7,365 bases of DNA from Deltaproteobacteria bacterium (GCA_021779275.1 JAJYAX010000072.1:1-7365); one strand, 5' to 3'; numbered from the stretch's first letter, positions 1 to 6,819 are shown. Notes: generated from the letters alone by a model not told the origin. Made by a program: numbers and translations.

Positions 1-946
1 GCAGCTTCTGGTTTTCTAAAAACCGGTCGCCGGCCCGAACCTGACCCTGTCCGTCTTCCCCGGGTTTAGCGGAGACCTTGGCCAGTCTCTCAGGTATCTC
101 CTTATAGTAGCGAACGATATCGATATGGGCCGGCAGATCGAGAATGCGGCTCAGCCCGCCCGCCGGATCCGCTTCGATGTCAATGCCTGCCAGCGTCTCC
201 TTGTGTCTCCGTATGGATTCATGGGAGACGGAGGCAAAGAGCTGCGCCGAGTGAAAATCATGGCACAGGATCCCGCAACGATCCAGAAACCAGGGCATCG
301 GATCATCTTCCAGAAGCCAGTATTCATAGTTTTTCAGAAGGATGGCGCGCATCAGCAGGGCTATCGGCCGATAATCAAAGGATATCTCCTGCCGGGCACT
401 GAAGGCAAGCAGATGGGCGGCCACCTTTTTCATCGGGTGCTGCCCCTGGACGATATGCATCAGGGCCGGATCATCTCCTTTTTCAAATTCCCGCATCATG
501 GTGAAGATATGATTCAACGATTTTTCAAACCTCTTCAGATCAGGGCCTTCCAGGAGACTGATTGTTTTCTCGATCCAGGCAATCTTCGCCTCAATGATCA
601 GGGAGAGAAGCGTTGCATTCTTTTCCGAATCCGCGATAGCCTGGAAAAACAGATGCGCGAACAGTTCGATGGCCCTGGGTCCTTCCTGTTGCCGGATGAA
701 ATGCCCTGTGTTTTTCAGCACAAAGCTCCTGTAGAGGGGCAGGATCAGACTCCAGTTCCTGAACGGATGACAGATCTCATAGAGCAGACTCTCAAGACTT
801 GAGTATAAGCCCTTAAACTTCTTCATCATATCGAGCAGAAGCGTGAGATCCGGATCGATAACCACATTCTCGGCGGTCTCCAGGAGATTAGCCCTCAAGG
901 CATCCGATTCGATCACCGCCGGGGACGTTTCAATTTTCATTTTCAT
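1..946 (-). CDS. Partial hypothetical protein; possible N-terminal part of a PEP/pyruvate-binding (PEP synthase-like) protein
   Basis: An uninterrupted minus-strand frame runs from an ATG at 946-944 to the left edge, giving about 315 codons; the C-terminus is outside the window. A second ATG at 940-938 is in frame two codons later, and neither has a clear Shine-Dalgarno sequence. The product begins MKMKIETSPAV and is mostly amphipathic helix, with segments such as HPFRNWSLILPLYR (about residues 62-75) and MHIVQGQHPMKKVAAHLLAF (about 166-185). No signal peptide, membrane segment, Walker motif or catalytic signature is visible. The HPFRNW-type segment, followed by a helical block, reminds me of the long N-terminal extensions on some deltaproteobacterial PEP/pyruvate-binding proteins. 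This is recognition only: the ATP-grasp and phospho-histidine domains that would prove it are not here. The gene follows the gap terminator on the same strand and so is probably transcribed separately. The frame is certain, the function is not. Confidence 0.75.
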   Translation of the reverse strand, partial: MKMKIETSPAVIESDALRANLLETAENVVIDPDLTLLLDMMKKFKGLYSSLESLLYEICHPFRNWSLILPLYRSFVLKNTGHFIRQQEGPRAIELFAHLFFQAIADSEKNATLLSLIIEAKIAWIEKTISLLEGPDLKRFEKSLNHIFTMMREFEKGDDPALMHIVQGQHPMKKVAAHLLAFSARQEISFDYRPIALLMRAILLKNYEYWLLEDDPMPWFLDRCGILCHDFHSAQLFASVSHESIRRHKETLAGIDIEADPAGGLSRILDLPAHIDIVRYYKEIPERLAKVSAKPGEDGQGQVRAGDRFLENQKL

Positions 947-1016
947 TTCAATTGCTTGTGGTTGACGTTCAGAGAGGGGAATCTCGTCTCAAAAAAAGAC
1001 AGGGAAAGTGGCGGGG

Positions 1017-1042
1017 AAAAGCCCCGGAGCGCTCCGGGGCTT
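1017..1042 (-). terminator. Rho-independent terminator downstream of gap
   Basis: Positions 1021-1040 are a perfect 20-bp palindrome: GCCCCGGAGC followed by its own reverse complement. It can form an 8-bp GC-rich stem with a GCGC loop, lengthened by two A-U pairs. Read on the minus strand the hairpin is followed directly by TTTT (1020-1017) and lies 17 nt beyond the gap stop codon, as expected for the end of the leftward operon. The U-tract is short, so some readthrough into the next minus-strand gene is possible. On the plus strand only TT follows, so bidirectional function is doubtful. Confidence 0.8.
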
Positions 1043-1058
1043 ACCATATCATGCGGAA

Positions 1059-2063
1059 TCAGAGAGGCCTGTTGGCATCCATGTACCGGATGAGGTCGAG
1101 CATGCGATTTGAATATCCCCATTCATTGTCATACCAGCTCATGACCTTCACCATCGAGCCGATCACCTTGGTGGACTGGGCGTCGATAATCGACGAATGG
1201 CTGTCGCCCTGAAAATCGATGGAGACCAGCGGCAGATCGGTATATCCCAGATAACGGTTGGCAGCCTCCTTCAGGGCCAGATTCACCTCTTCCACGCTTG
1301 TCTCCTTCTCCACCTCCATGACGGCATCCACCAGAGAGACATTGGGCGTCGGCACCCGGACGGCCAGCCCGTCAAACTTGCCTTTCAGCTCAGGGATAAC
1401 CAGGGCGACGGCGGCGGCGGCCCCGGTCTTGGTCGGAATCATGGACAGACAGGCGGCCCGCGCGCGGCGGAGATCGGAATGCGGAAAATCGAGAAGACGC
1501 TGATCCCCGGTATAGGAATGGATAGTGGTCATCAGCCCGCGTTTGATCCCGAAATTATCAAGAATCACCTTCGCAAAGGGGGCCAGGCAATTGGTCGTAC
1601 AGGAGGCGTTGGAGACAATATGATGCTGGGTGGCCTCATATTCATCCTCATTCACGCCCATCACAAAGGTCTTCACCTCCCCCTTGGCCGGGGCCGAGAT
1701 CACGACCTTATGGGCGCCTGCATCGAGATGGCCATGGGCGGATTGGCCATCGTGAAAGAGTCCGGTACATTCGGCGACATATTCCACCCCCAGATTGCCC
1801 CAGGGGATATCGGCCGGGCTCCGATGGCTGGTTACGGCGATATGGCGCCCATCAACCCAAATGCCATGCTCATCGCTCTTCACCTCTCCCCCGAATGTTC
1901 CCATGACGGAATCATACTTGAGGAGATGGGCAAGCGTCGCGTTGTCCGTCAGATCGTTGATCGCCACGATCTCAACATCTCCGAACAGCGGATCCTTGCT
2001 TGCAGCCCGGAAAATATTCCTGCCTATGCGTCCGAAACCGTTTATACCGATTTTAATTGTCAT
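1059..2063 (-). CDS. gap: Type I glyceraldehyde-3-phosphate dehydrogenase
   Basis: Cytosolic GAPDH converts glyceraldehyde-3-phosphate, phosphate and NAD+ to 1,3-bisphosphoglycerate, and runs the other way in gluconeogenesis. The 334-residue product has the usual family length. The N-terminal Rossmann motif is INGFGRIGRN (7-16). The catalytic Cys155 lies in SNASCTTNC (151-159) and the general-base His182 in TTIHSYTGDQ. Downstream are RRARAA, the TKTGAAAAVA segment, and the C-terminal SWYDNEWGYSNR (309-320). NAD specificity is suggested by Asp37 after Asn36 at the end of the second strand, and by the bulky residue plus Pro at F193-P194, in contrast to the small residues of NADP-using plastid/cyanobacterial forms. 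The start is supported by GGAGG at 2074-2070, 6 nt upstream. gap is the last gene of the aroL-aroC-glgA-gap array, 48 nt after glgA and directly before a terminator. It appears intact. Confidence 0.97.
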   Translation of the reverse strand: MTIKIGINGFGRIGRNIFRAASKDPLFGDVEIVAINDLTDNATLAHLLKYDSVMGTFGGEVKSDEHGIWVDGRHIAVTSHRSPADIPWGNLGVEYVAECTGLFHDGQSAHGHLDAGAHKVVISAPAKGEVKTFVMGVNEDEYEATQHHIVSNASCTTNCLAPFAKVILDNFGIKRGLMTTIHSYTGDQRLLDFPHSDLRRARAACLSMIPTKTGAAAAVALVIPELKGKFDGLAVRVPTPNVSLVDAVMEVEKETSVEEVNLALKEAANRYLGYTDLPLVSIDFQGDSHSSIIDAQSTKVIGSMVKVMSWYDNEWGYSNRMLDLIRYMDANRPL

Positions 2064-2111
2064 GCCCTGCCTCCATTATGTTTTCCCGTCAGACAACAAC
2101 AGGATATGTGA

Positions 2112-3740
2112 TCACAAGATCTGCGCCATCCGCTGCTGTCTTGCCTTTTTATAAAGCTGCATATACCGTTTCATAACCTTGTCCCAGGTATGATTTTCCT
2201 GGATCCGCAGCACCGCCTCCTTCTGCATCCTGCGCACGCAGCCGGGACTCTTATAGCAGTCGATGGCCCTCCGCACGGCCTCCACCAGATCTTCTCTGGT
2301 ATCCTCCCTGTAGGTAAACCCGGTCTTGCCCTCCAGGACCTTGACCAGGCCGCCCACAGAGTGAACAATGGGGAGATTGCCGAAGAGCTGGGCTATATAG
2401 TCCGTCAACCCGCAGGGTTCATAGCGGGACGGGATGAGAAAAAAATCCCCGGCGGCATAGACCTGATTGGCCGCAACCGGACTGAATCCGCGCAAAAAAC
2501 AGACCCGTCCCTGGTTCTCCTGCTGCTCCGTCAAACTGATAATCTGCTCTTCCTCCCGGGTCCCGCCGCTCCCCAGCAGGAGAATCCGGAAATCGCCGTC
2601 CTGACGGAGCAGGTATCGGATGGAGCCGATCAACACATCGACCCCCTTCTGCTCATTCAGACGACCGATGAAGGTAAACAACGGCCTGTCCAGATCAGGC
2701 CGCAGATGCCCGAACTGCCCAACTCCTGGAAGTATCTCATTTCCGGAAAGCTTTTGCAACATGGCCAGCTTACAATTTTTCTTCCCCCCGAGCTCCCTTT
2801 CTGCAAGCGGATCAAAGGGGGCGGCGATCCCGCATTCCTCGGCCCGGCGGGGATCAAAGTCGGCCGGATCAATGCCGTTGGTCACCCCCTCCAGCACTAT
2901 CCCCATTTCCGCCAGGCGGTGTCCCAGCCAGCCGGTCAGGCGATCATCCTGTGTTTCCTGGAGTTCCCGGGCATAATTTTCACTGACCGTGTTCAGGACC
3001 GCATGGCGGCCGGCGGCAAGAAACGGATCGAAGGCAGCCCCCAGACGGTTCTCTAGAATACTCCTCCGGGAGAGCCCGGTAATCCCCCGGGCAAAGGGCA
3101 GGTCCGCCACCTCCTGATGATAGCCGATACCGGCGTTATGGATTGTGACCACCACCCCGGTTCCCCGGAAGGAGTGGCGAAGGCCGTCGATCTCCCGGAT
3201 CATCGCCGGCAGAACAGCGGTATGACCGTCATGGCAATGGATGATATCCGGCTGTTCATTCAGGATCTGCATCAGCGCCAGGGCGCCCTTCTGCAGCAGG
3301 ATGTTCATCGCAAAATAATCAACATGCCCGGTCCCCTGCTTCTTCCAGGGTTCCAGAGCCTCCTCGGCCAGGGTATAGGTATAGACATCGGCCTTTTCCC
3401 GGAAACGTTCGGCCGCCAGCAGATAGACATGCACCCGGCCCAGCTTCCGGTGCCAGACACCGACCGTCTCCTGACGCTCAATGTCCACGTACGGCATGTT
3501 GACGGCATACTCAAGGTTCACTCCCGGCCGCAAAGGGTCCTCAAGGGGCAGAAACCCCTCCTCTCGGGCCGGGATGAACCCGTAGAGCGGCATGGCCACG
3601 CTCAGTCTCCGCCCGTTCCAGCCTGCCAGGGTCCCCGCCAGCTGCTTGACCACATCCTTGACACCGCCCGCTCCCGCCAGGCCGCTGTATTCACGGGTCA
3701 GCATCCATATGTTCCTGATCGCCCCCTGTTCTTTCGTCAT
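2112..3740 (-). CDS. glgA: Glycogen/starch synthase (GT5), divergent
   Basis: Predicted to transfer glucose from ADP-glucose (possibly another NDP-glucose) to the non-reducing end of an alpha-1,4-glucan. At 542 residues it is somewhat longer than the roughly 480 typical of bacterial GlgA. A GT-B fold is indicated by HCHDGHTA (168-175, equivalent to the HAHDWH region), VVTIHNAGIGYH (197-208), VTNGIDPADFDP (286-297), FIGRLNEQKGVDVL (357-370, with the phosphate-binding Arg360 and Lys365), and IPSRYEPCGLTD (436-447, with Glu441 matching the conserved EPCGL glutamate). PIVHSVGGL (457-465) follows. The N-terminal KTGGLADV motif is replaced by GAGGVKDV (23-30), so the lysine that contacts ADP-glucose in the E. 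coli enzyme is not at its usual place. The start ATG overlaps the aroC stop as ATGA (3740-3737), which implies translational coupling; only weak purine-rich sequence precedes it. A related GT5 or GT4 specificity is possible, but GlgA is most likely. Confidence 0.9.
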   Translation of the reverse strand: MTKEQGAIRNIWMLTREYSGLAGAGGVKDVVKQLAGTLAGWNGRRLSVAMPLYGFIPAREEGFLPLEDPLRPGVNLEYAVNMPYVDIERQETVGVWHRKLGRVHVYLLAAERFREKADVYTYTLAEEALEPWKKQGTGHVDYFAMNILLQKGALALMQILNEQPDIIHCHDGHTAVLPAMIREIDGLRHSFRGTGVVVTIHNAGIGYHQEVADLPFARGITGLSRRSILENRLGAAFDPFLAAGRHAVLNTVSENYARELQETQDDRLTGWLGHRLAEMGIVLEGVTNGIDPADFDPRRAEECGIAAPFDPLAERELGGKKNCKLAMLQKLSGNEILPGVGQFGHLRPDLDRPLFTFIGRLNEQKGVDVLIGSIRYLLRQDGDFRILLLGSGGTREEEQIISLTEQQENQGRVCFLRGFSPVAANQVYAAGDFFLIPSRYEPCGLTDYIAQLFGNLPIVHSVGGLVKVLEGKTGFTYREDTREDLVEAVRRAIDCYKSPGCVRRMQKEAVLRIQENHTWDKVMKRYMQLYKKARQQRMAQIL

Positions 3741-4825
3741 ATCCCGATCCCGGTCCTCTCTTTGATGGCCCTGTCACGCAGCAGATAGTCGGCCAGGGTC
3801 AGGCGCACCATGGCCTCACAGACCGGAATGATACGGGGAATAGCCGAGATGTCATGCCGCCCGCCAACCCGGATCGTGACCTCTTCATTGGCCAGGTTGA
3901 CCGTCCTCTGCTCCCTGGAGATAGAGGGAATGGGTTTGACCGCCACCCTGATGACGATTTCCTCGCCGTTGGATATTCCCGCCAGGATGCCGCCGGCATT
4001 GTTTCCCAGAAACCCGGCAGCCCCTATGGCGTCATTGTTTTCCGAGCCGAGCATGTCCGCCGCCGCAAAGCCGGCGCCTATCTCGACCCCCTTTACCGCA
4101 CCGATGGACATCAGGGCATGGGCAAGACCGGCGTCGAGCTTGTCAAAGACCGGATCCCCGAGACCGGCCGTACACGTGGCCCGGATTTCCACAATGCCTC
4201 CCAGGGTATCGCCTTGAGCACGGACCTCCTGCACCCGCGCCTCCATCTGCCGGGCGGCGACGGGATCAGGACAGCCGTAGCTGTTTTCCTGAATGTGCGA
4301 GAGATCACAGGTCCGGATACGGACGCCGCCCAAGGCTATGGTGTAGGCACGGACCTCAATTGCGTGTTTTTTAAGGAGCTGTTTGGCTATGGCCCCGGCG
4401 GCAACTCTGGCGGCGGTCTCCCTGGCCGAGGCGCGCCCGCCTCCCCGGTGATCCCTGATGCCGTATTTGGCAAGATAGGTCTTGTCGCCATGTCCCGGCC
4501 TGAAGATATCTCGCAGGGCATCATAGGACTTTGAGTGGGCGTCCTTATTAAAAATGGCCAAGGATATCGGTGTCCCCGTGGTTCTCGGCATCTCTTCGCC
4601 GTGCGGAACAAAAACTCCGGAGAGAATCTCGACCTTGTCAGGCTCCTTCCGGGGACTCGACGCCCCTCCCTGTCCGGGACGCCGCCGCGCCATTTCATGA
4701 TCGATATCCGCCTGATCAATGATGAGCCCCGGCGGACATCCATCGATAACGACCCCGATTGCCGTCCCATGCGACTCCCCCCAGGTGGTCACCCGGAAGG
4801 CCTCGCCAAATGTATTCCCTGCCAT
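3737..4825 (-). CDS. aroC: Chorismate synthase
   Basis: Catalyses the last step of the shikimate pathway: anti-1,4-elimination of phosphate from EPSP to give chorismate, using reduced FMN. The 362-residue protein begins MAGNTFGEAFRVTTWGESHG, close to the E. coli-type enzyme, and includes the first signature GESHG (16-20). RRRPGQGG (47-54) and RPGHGD (109-114, conserved His112) follow. RGGGRASARET (127-137) is the second signature region. FLGNNAGGILAGISNGE (272-288) lies in the FMN/substrate site, and GRHDISAIPR (322-331) is the third signature. The length is normal and nothing is missing. The start lies 8 nt after the aroL stop. An AAGG ribosome-binding sequence overlaps that stop (TAAGG), with 6 nt to the ATG, so the two are probably co-translated. 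The stop codon overlaps the glgA start. It acts two steps after the neighbouring shikimate kinase; the intervening EPSP synthase gene (aroA) is not in the window. Confidence 0.98.
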   Translation of the reverse strand: MAGNTFGEAFRVTTWGESHGTAIGVVIDGCPPGLIIDQADIDHEMARRRPGQGGASSPRKEPDKVEILSGVFVPHGEEMPRTTGTPISLAIFNKDAHSKSYDALRDIFRPGHGDKTYLAKYGIRDHRGGGRASARETAARVAAGAIAKQLLKKHAIEVRAYTIALGGVRIRTCDLSHIQENSYGCPDPVAARQMEARVQEVRAQGDTLGGIVEIRATCTAGLGDPVFDKLDAGLAHALMSIGAVKGVEIGAGFAAADMLGSENNDAIGAAGFLGNNAGGILAGISNGEEIVIRVAVKPIPSISREQRTVNLANEEVTIRVGGRHDISAIPRIIPVCEAMVRLTLADYLLRDRAIKERTGIGI

Positions 4826-4833
4826 TCCCAGCC

Positions 4834-5358
4834 TTATTGTTGAATTTTCGCTACCTTTGCTACTATATAGTCAACAGCCTCAGCGGCCGGCAGCCTCCCG
4901 GTATCGACGGAAAAATCGGCAAGTTCCCGATAGAGAGGTTCTCTCTCTTCCAGGATCCGGGCCATCTCTTCAACGACCCCCTGCCCTGACAGGGAAGGCC
5001 GATTGTCCGGGGCATCCCTGCCTATACGCTGCATCAAGATGGACATGTCGGCCGTAAGCCAGACGATGGTCGCGTTTTTCTTCAGCTCCGGCCATACCTG
5101 CCGGTGCAGGACCGCACCCCCTCCCGTCGCCACAACGCTTCCGGTTGCCTCAACCAGGTCTCTCAAGACCTCTTCTTCACAGCGGCGGAAACCCTCCCAG
5201 CCTTCCCGCTGGACAATCGTTGTGACTGAGGCCCCCTTTAGCTGACAGATACATTGATCCGTATCGACAAAAGCGCAGCCGCACCGTCGCGCCAGCAATT
5301 CCCCTACCGTCGTCTTTCCCGTTCCCCGAAAGCCGATGAGAATAATCAGTCCGTTCAT
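4834..5358 (-). CDS. aroL: Shikimate kinase, AroL-like
   Basis: ATP-dependent phosphorylation of shikimate to shikimate-3-phosphate in the cytosol. The 174-residue length fits the family. The Walker A P-loop is GFRGTGKTT (9-17). FVDTDQ (30-35) supplies the Mg2+/shikimate-binding Asp32 and Asp34. GFRRCEEE (56-63) carries the substrate arginine, and ATGGGAVL (77-84) is the glycine-rich shikimate-binding loop. NRPSLSG (119-125) is the LID segment with Arg120, and EEREPLYRELAD (137-148) carries the conserved Arg139. The DTDQ, REGWEGFR and RPSLSG stretches are closer to E. coli AroL than to AroK, hence the symbol; aroK would be an acceptable generic name. It is the first gene of the leftward array, with an AAAGGGA ribosome-binding region about 9 nt upstream and a sigma70-like promoter just beyond. 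The next gene, aroC, completes the route to chorismate. Confidence 0.96.
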   Translation of the reverse strand: MNGLIILIGFRGTGKTTVGELLARRCGCAFVDTDQCICQLKGASVTTIVQREGWEGFRRCEEEVLRDLVEATGSVVATGGGAVLHRQVWPELKKNATIVWLTADMSILMQRIGRDAPDNRPSLSGQGVVEEMARILEEREPLYRELADFSVDTGRLPAAEAVDYIVAKVAKIQQ

Positions 5359-5382
5359 TGTATTTTTTCCCTTTAATTTGTT

Positions 5383-5410
5383 ATAGTATACGGGAATAAA
5401 GGTATGTCAA
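5383..5410 (-). promoter_or_regulatory. Sigma70-like promoter for the aroL-aroC-glgA-gap unit
   Basis: Read on the minus strand there is a perfect -35 hexamer TTGACA (5410-5405), a 16-nt spacer, and TACTAT (5388-5383). The overlapping TATACT (5390-5385) and TATAAC (5385-5380) each match the -10 consensus at 5 of 6 positions, but with 14- and 19-nt spacers. The -10 region ends about 20-25 nt before the aroL start codon, leaving room for a short leader containing AAAGGGA. The exact -10 choice is uncertain. Confidence 0.65.
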
Positions 5411-5445
5411 GAAAGGATCTTTGCCGATATCCTTAAATTTTTTCC

Positions 5446-5471
5446 TTGTTTTTACCATGAACAGGTATAAT
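5446..5471 (+). promoter_or_regulatory. Candidate promoter for cbpA-cbpM-yjbQ
   Basis: A perfect -10 hexamer TATAAT lies at 5466-5471. The best -35-like sequence, TTGTTT at 5446-5451, is only 14 nt away, which is short, so the promoter may be weak or activator-dependent. Transcription would start near 5478, leaving a leader of about 75 nt before the cbpA start. I saw no good match to a heat-shock (RpoH) promoter. Confidence 0.45.
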
Positions 5472-5554
5472 TTTCCATAATCGGCACGGGAATCAGACGG
5501 CCCTCCGATCATGTTTCCCTCATTACTGACAGAAAGGCGCGCCAAGGTGAACGT

Positions 5555-6508
5555 ATGAAGTTCAAAGACTATTATACCACTCTCGGGTGTAAAAAAGATG
5601 CCGGCCAGGATGACATAAAACGGGCCTACCGGCGGCTGGCCAGAAAATTCCATCCCGATGTCAACAAGGATCCCGGCGCCGAAGAGCGATTTAAGGAGAT
5701 AGGCGAGGCCTATGAGGTCCTGCATGATCCTGAGAAACGGAAGGCCTACGACCGCTTCGGCAGCAACTGGAAGGCAGGCCAGGATTTTGAGCCTCCCCCC
5801 GGCTGGGATGCGGGGTTCACCTTCAACGGCAGGCGGCAGGCATCTGCCGGGGCCAGTGATTTCAGTGACTTTTTCGAGACACTCTTTGGCGGACAGCGGT
5901 TTCAGACGGAAGACGGAGTGCATTTCGGCCGCCGCAATTTCATGGCCAAAGGGCAGGATATCCAGGCCAAGATCGAAATCAGCCTGGAAGACAGCTATAC
6001 CGGAAGCAGCCGTACCATCACCCGGAACCGGACCATCCCGGAACCGGGAGGCCGTCTTGCCACCCGGCCCTCCTCACTCCAGGTCACTCTTCCTCGCGGC
6101 ATCATCGAGGGGCAGCAGATCAGGCTCGAAGGCCAGGGCTCACCAGGCCACAACGGCCCTAACGGCGACCTCTTCCTGGAGATCATCTTCGCCGCCCATC
6201 CTGTCTTCACCGTCCAGAAACGGGATATCCTGCTCACCCTTCCGGTAACTCCATGGGAAGCGGCCCTGGGGGCCACCATAAAGGTACCGACGCTGGGAGG
6301 CCCGGTTGATCTGAAGATCCCCCCGCATGCGCAGACCGGCAAAAAGTTACGGCTTAAGGGCCGCGGCCTATGCTCTCAGCATCACAGCGGCGATCAGTAT
6401 GTCACCCTGACCATCATGACCCCGCCGGCCACCACCAAGGCGCAGAGAGAATTCTACGAGCAGATGTCCCGGATATTTTCCTTCAACCCGAGGACAGGAG
6501 GAATGTGA
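5555..6508 (+). CDS. cbpA: CbpA-type DnaJ (Hsp40) co-chaperone
   Basis: A J-domain co-chaperone that would stimulate DnaK ATPase and deliver substrates; E. coli CbpA also binds curved DNA. Of 317 residues, 1-70 form the J-domain, with the DnaK-contacting HPD at 33-35 in ARKFHPDVNKDP. A Gly/Phe-containing linker spans about 70-130 and includes the CbpA-like stretch NWKAGQDFEPPPGWD (71-85). Two beta-rich C-terminal substrate-binding domains follow (about 130-220 and 221-300). The CXXCXGXG zinc-finger repeats of true DnaJ are absent, which with length and linker makes this class B, CbpA type. AAGGTGA at 5544-5550 places a ribosome-binding site 4-5 nt before the chosen ATG. The next gene encodes the dedicated modulator CbpM, strongly supporting this assignment. 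It is the first gene of the rightward unit, divergent from aroL. Confidence 0.95.
   Translation: MKFKDYYTTLGCKKDAGQDDIKRAYRRLARKFHPDVNKDPGAEERFKEIGEAYEVLHDPEKRKAYDRFGSNWKAGQDFEPPPGWDAGFTFNGRRQASAGASDFSDFFETLFGGQRFQTEDGVHFGRRNFMAKGQDIQAKIEISLEDSYTGSSRTITRNRTIPEPGGRLATRPSSLQVTLPRGIIEGQQIRLEGQGSPGHNGPNGDLFLEIIFAAHPVFTVQKRDILLTLPVTPWEAALGATIKVPTLGGPVDLKIPPHAQTGKKLRLKGRGLCSQHHSGDQYVTLTIMTPPATTKAQREFYEQMSRIFSFNPRTGGM
6496..6501 (+). promoter_or_regulatory. Ribosome-binding site that sets the cbpM start
   Basis: A strong AGGAGG lies inside the last codons of cbpA. It is 9 nt from the ATG at 6511 but only 3 nt from the alternative in-frame GTG at 6505, so the ATG two codons downstream is the better start. 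The placement suggests translation of cbpM coupled to the end of cbpA. Confidence 0.7.
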
Positions 6509-6510
6509 TC

Positions 6511-6819
6511 ATGGACGAACACCCCAAGGCCGTCATTATTGACGAATCCACCTGGTACTCGCTGAGCGAGGCCTGCGGCCTCTGCCGGGTGGATGATGAA
6601 CGTATCCAGGAGATGATCCAGGAGGGGGTCCTCTCACCTGCCGGCTCTTCCGCACAGGAATGGCGTTTTGGCGCCCGGGAATTGAGACGTATCCAGATTG
6701 CCCTTCGGCTGCAGCGCGACCTGGACATCAACCTGCCGGGGGCAGCCCTGGCCCTGGACCTCCTGGAAGAGCTTGACCGCCTGCGGACTCTTACAAAAAA
6801 CCTGGACATTACCGGGTAG
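6511..6819 (+). CDS. cbpM: CbpM-like chaperone modulator (MerR-type helix-turn-helix family)
   Basis: Small protein of 102 residues. In E. coli, CbpM binds the J-domain of CbpA and inhibits both its co-chaperone and DNA-binding activities. The N-terminal half (about 15-60) resembles a MerR-like winged helix: YSLSEACGLCRVDDERIQEM followed by EGVLSPAG and the characteristic EWRFGARELRRI (50-61). The rest is a helical stretch, RIQIALRLQRDLDINLPG (60-77) then AALALDLLEELDRLR (78-92), matching the hallmark end of the CbpM family. The frame stays open far upstream inside cbpA, but this is overlap; the true start is the ATG preceded by AGGAGG. It begins 2 nt after the cbpA stop, the usual cbpA-cbpM arrangement. 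The protein has no metal-binding cysteine cluster or ligand-binding domain, so a classical MerR transcriptional regulator is less likely. Confidence 0.93.
   Translation: MDEHPKAVIIDESTWYSLSEACGLCRVDDERIQEMIQEGVLSPAGSSAQEWRFGARELRRIQIALRLQRDLDINLPGAALALDLLEELDRLRTLTKNLDITG

Larger units (their letters stand above)
5359..5554. other. Divergent intergenic region between aroL and cbpA
   Basis: 196 nt without a credible coding region, more AT-rich than its surroundings. It carries the leftward aroL promoter, a probable rightward cbpA promoter, and an inverted repeat, AAGGAT (5413-5418) with ATCCTT (5429-5434), directly upstream of the leftward -35 box. A weak interrupted pairing in the probable cbpA leader (ATCGG at 5480-5484 with CCGAT at 5505-5509, and GGG 5488-5490 with CCC 5501-5503) is noted but not supported as functional. 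Confidence 0.7.

Noticed and set aside
125..802. Plus-strand open frame (225 codons) near the left edge
   Set aside because: The opposite strand has a longer uninterrupted frame, open to the window edge, with a more protein-like composition (helical, balanced charges). The plus-strand product is low-quality and begins without a ribosome-binding site.
1197..2111. Long plus-strand open frame (304 codons) opposite gap
   Set aside because: It lies almost entirely antisense to an intact, motif-complete gap gene. Its product is rich in His, Gly and Ile/Met without domain character, and it has no convincing ribosome-binding site. Long antisense frames are expected opposite GC-rich genes.
2064..2111. 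Possible separate gap promoter in the glgA-gap gap (CATAAT before the ribosome-binding site)
   Set aside because: A start point from this -10 would fall at or past the GGAGG ribosome-binding site, and there is no -35 match at a suitable distance.
2107..2116. Palindrome TGTGATCACA at the glgA stop codon, resembling CRP half-sites
   Set aside because: CRP-type sites need a spacer of about 6 nt between TGTGA and TCACA; here the halves abut. It also coincides with the end of the coding sequence, so chance is the simplest explanation.
2190..3056. Plus-strand open frame (288 codons) opposite glgA, plus others at 3117-3788 and 3854-4534
   Set aside because: All are antisense to glgA or aroC, which carry their full family signatures; the translated products show no recognisable domain and start without ribosome-binding sites.
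5535..5542. GGCGCGCC palindrome before cbpA
   Set aside because: An 8-bp palindrome in GC-rich DNA; too short for an operator claim and next to the ribosome-binding site without symmetry beyond 8 bp.
5381..5923. Minus-strand open frame (180 codons) spanning the divergent promoter region and the start of cbpA
   Set aside because: It is antisense to the J-domain and runs through both candidate promoters; no family features are seen.
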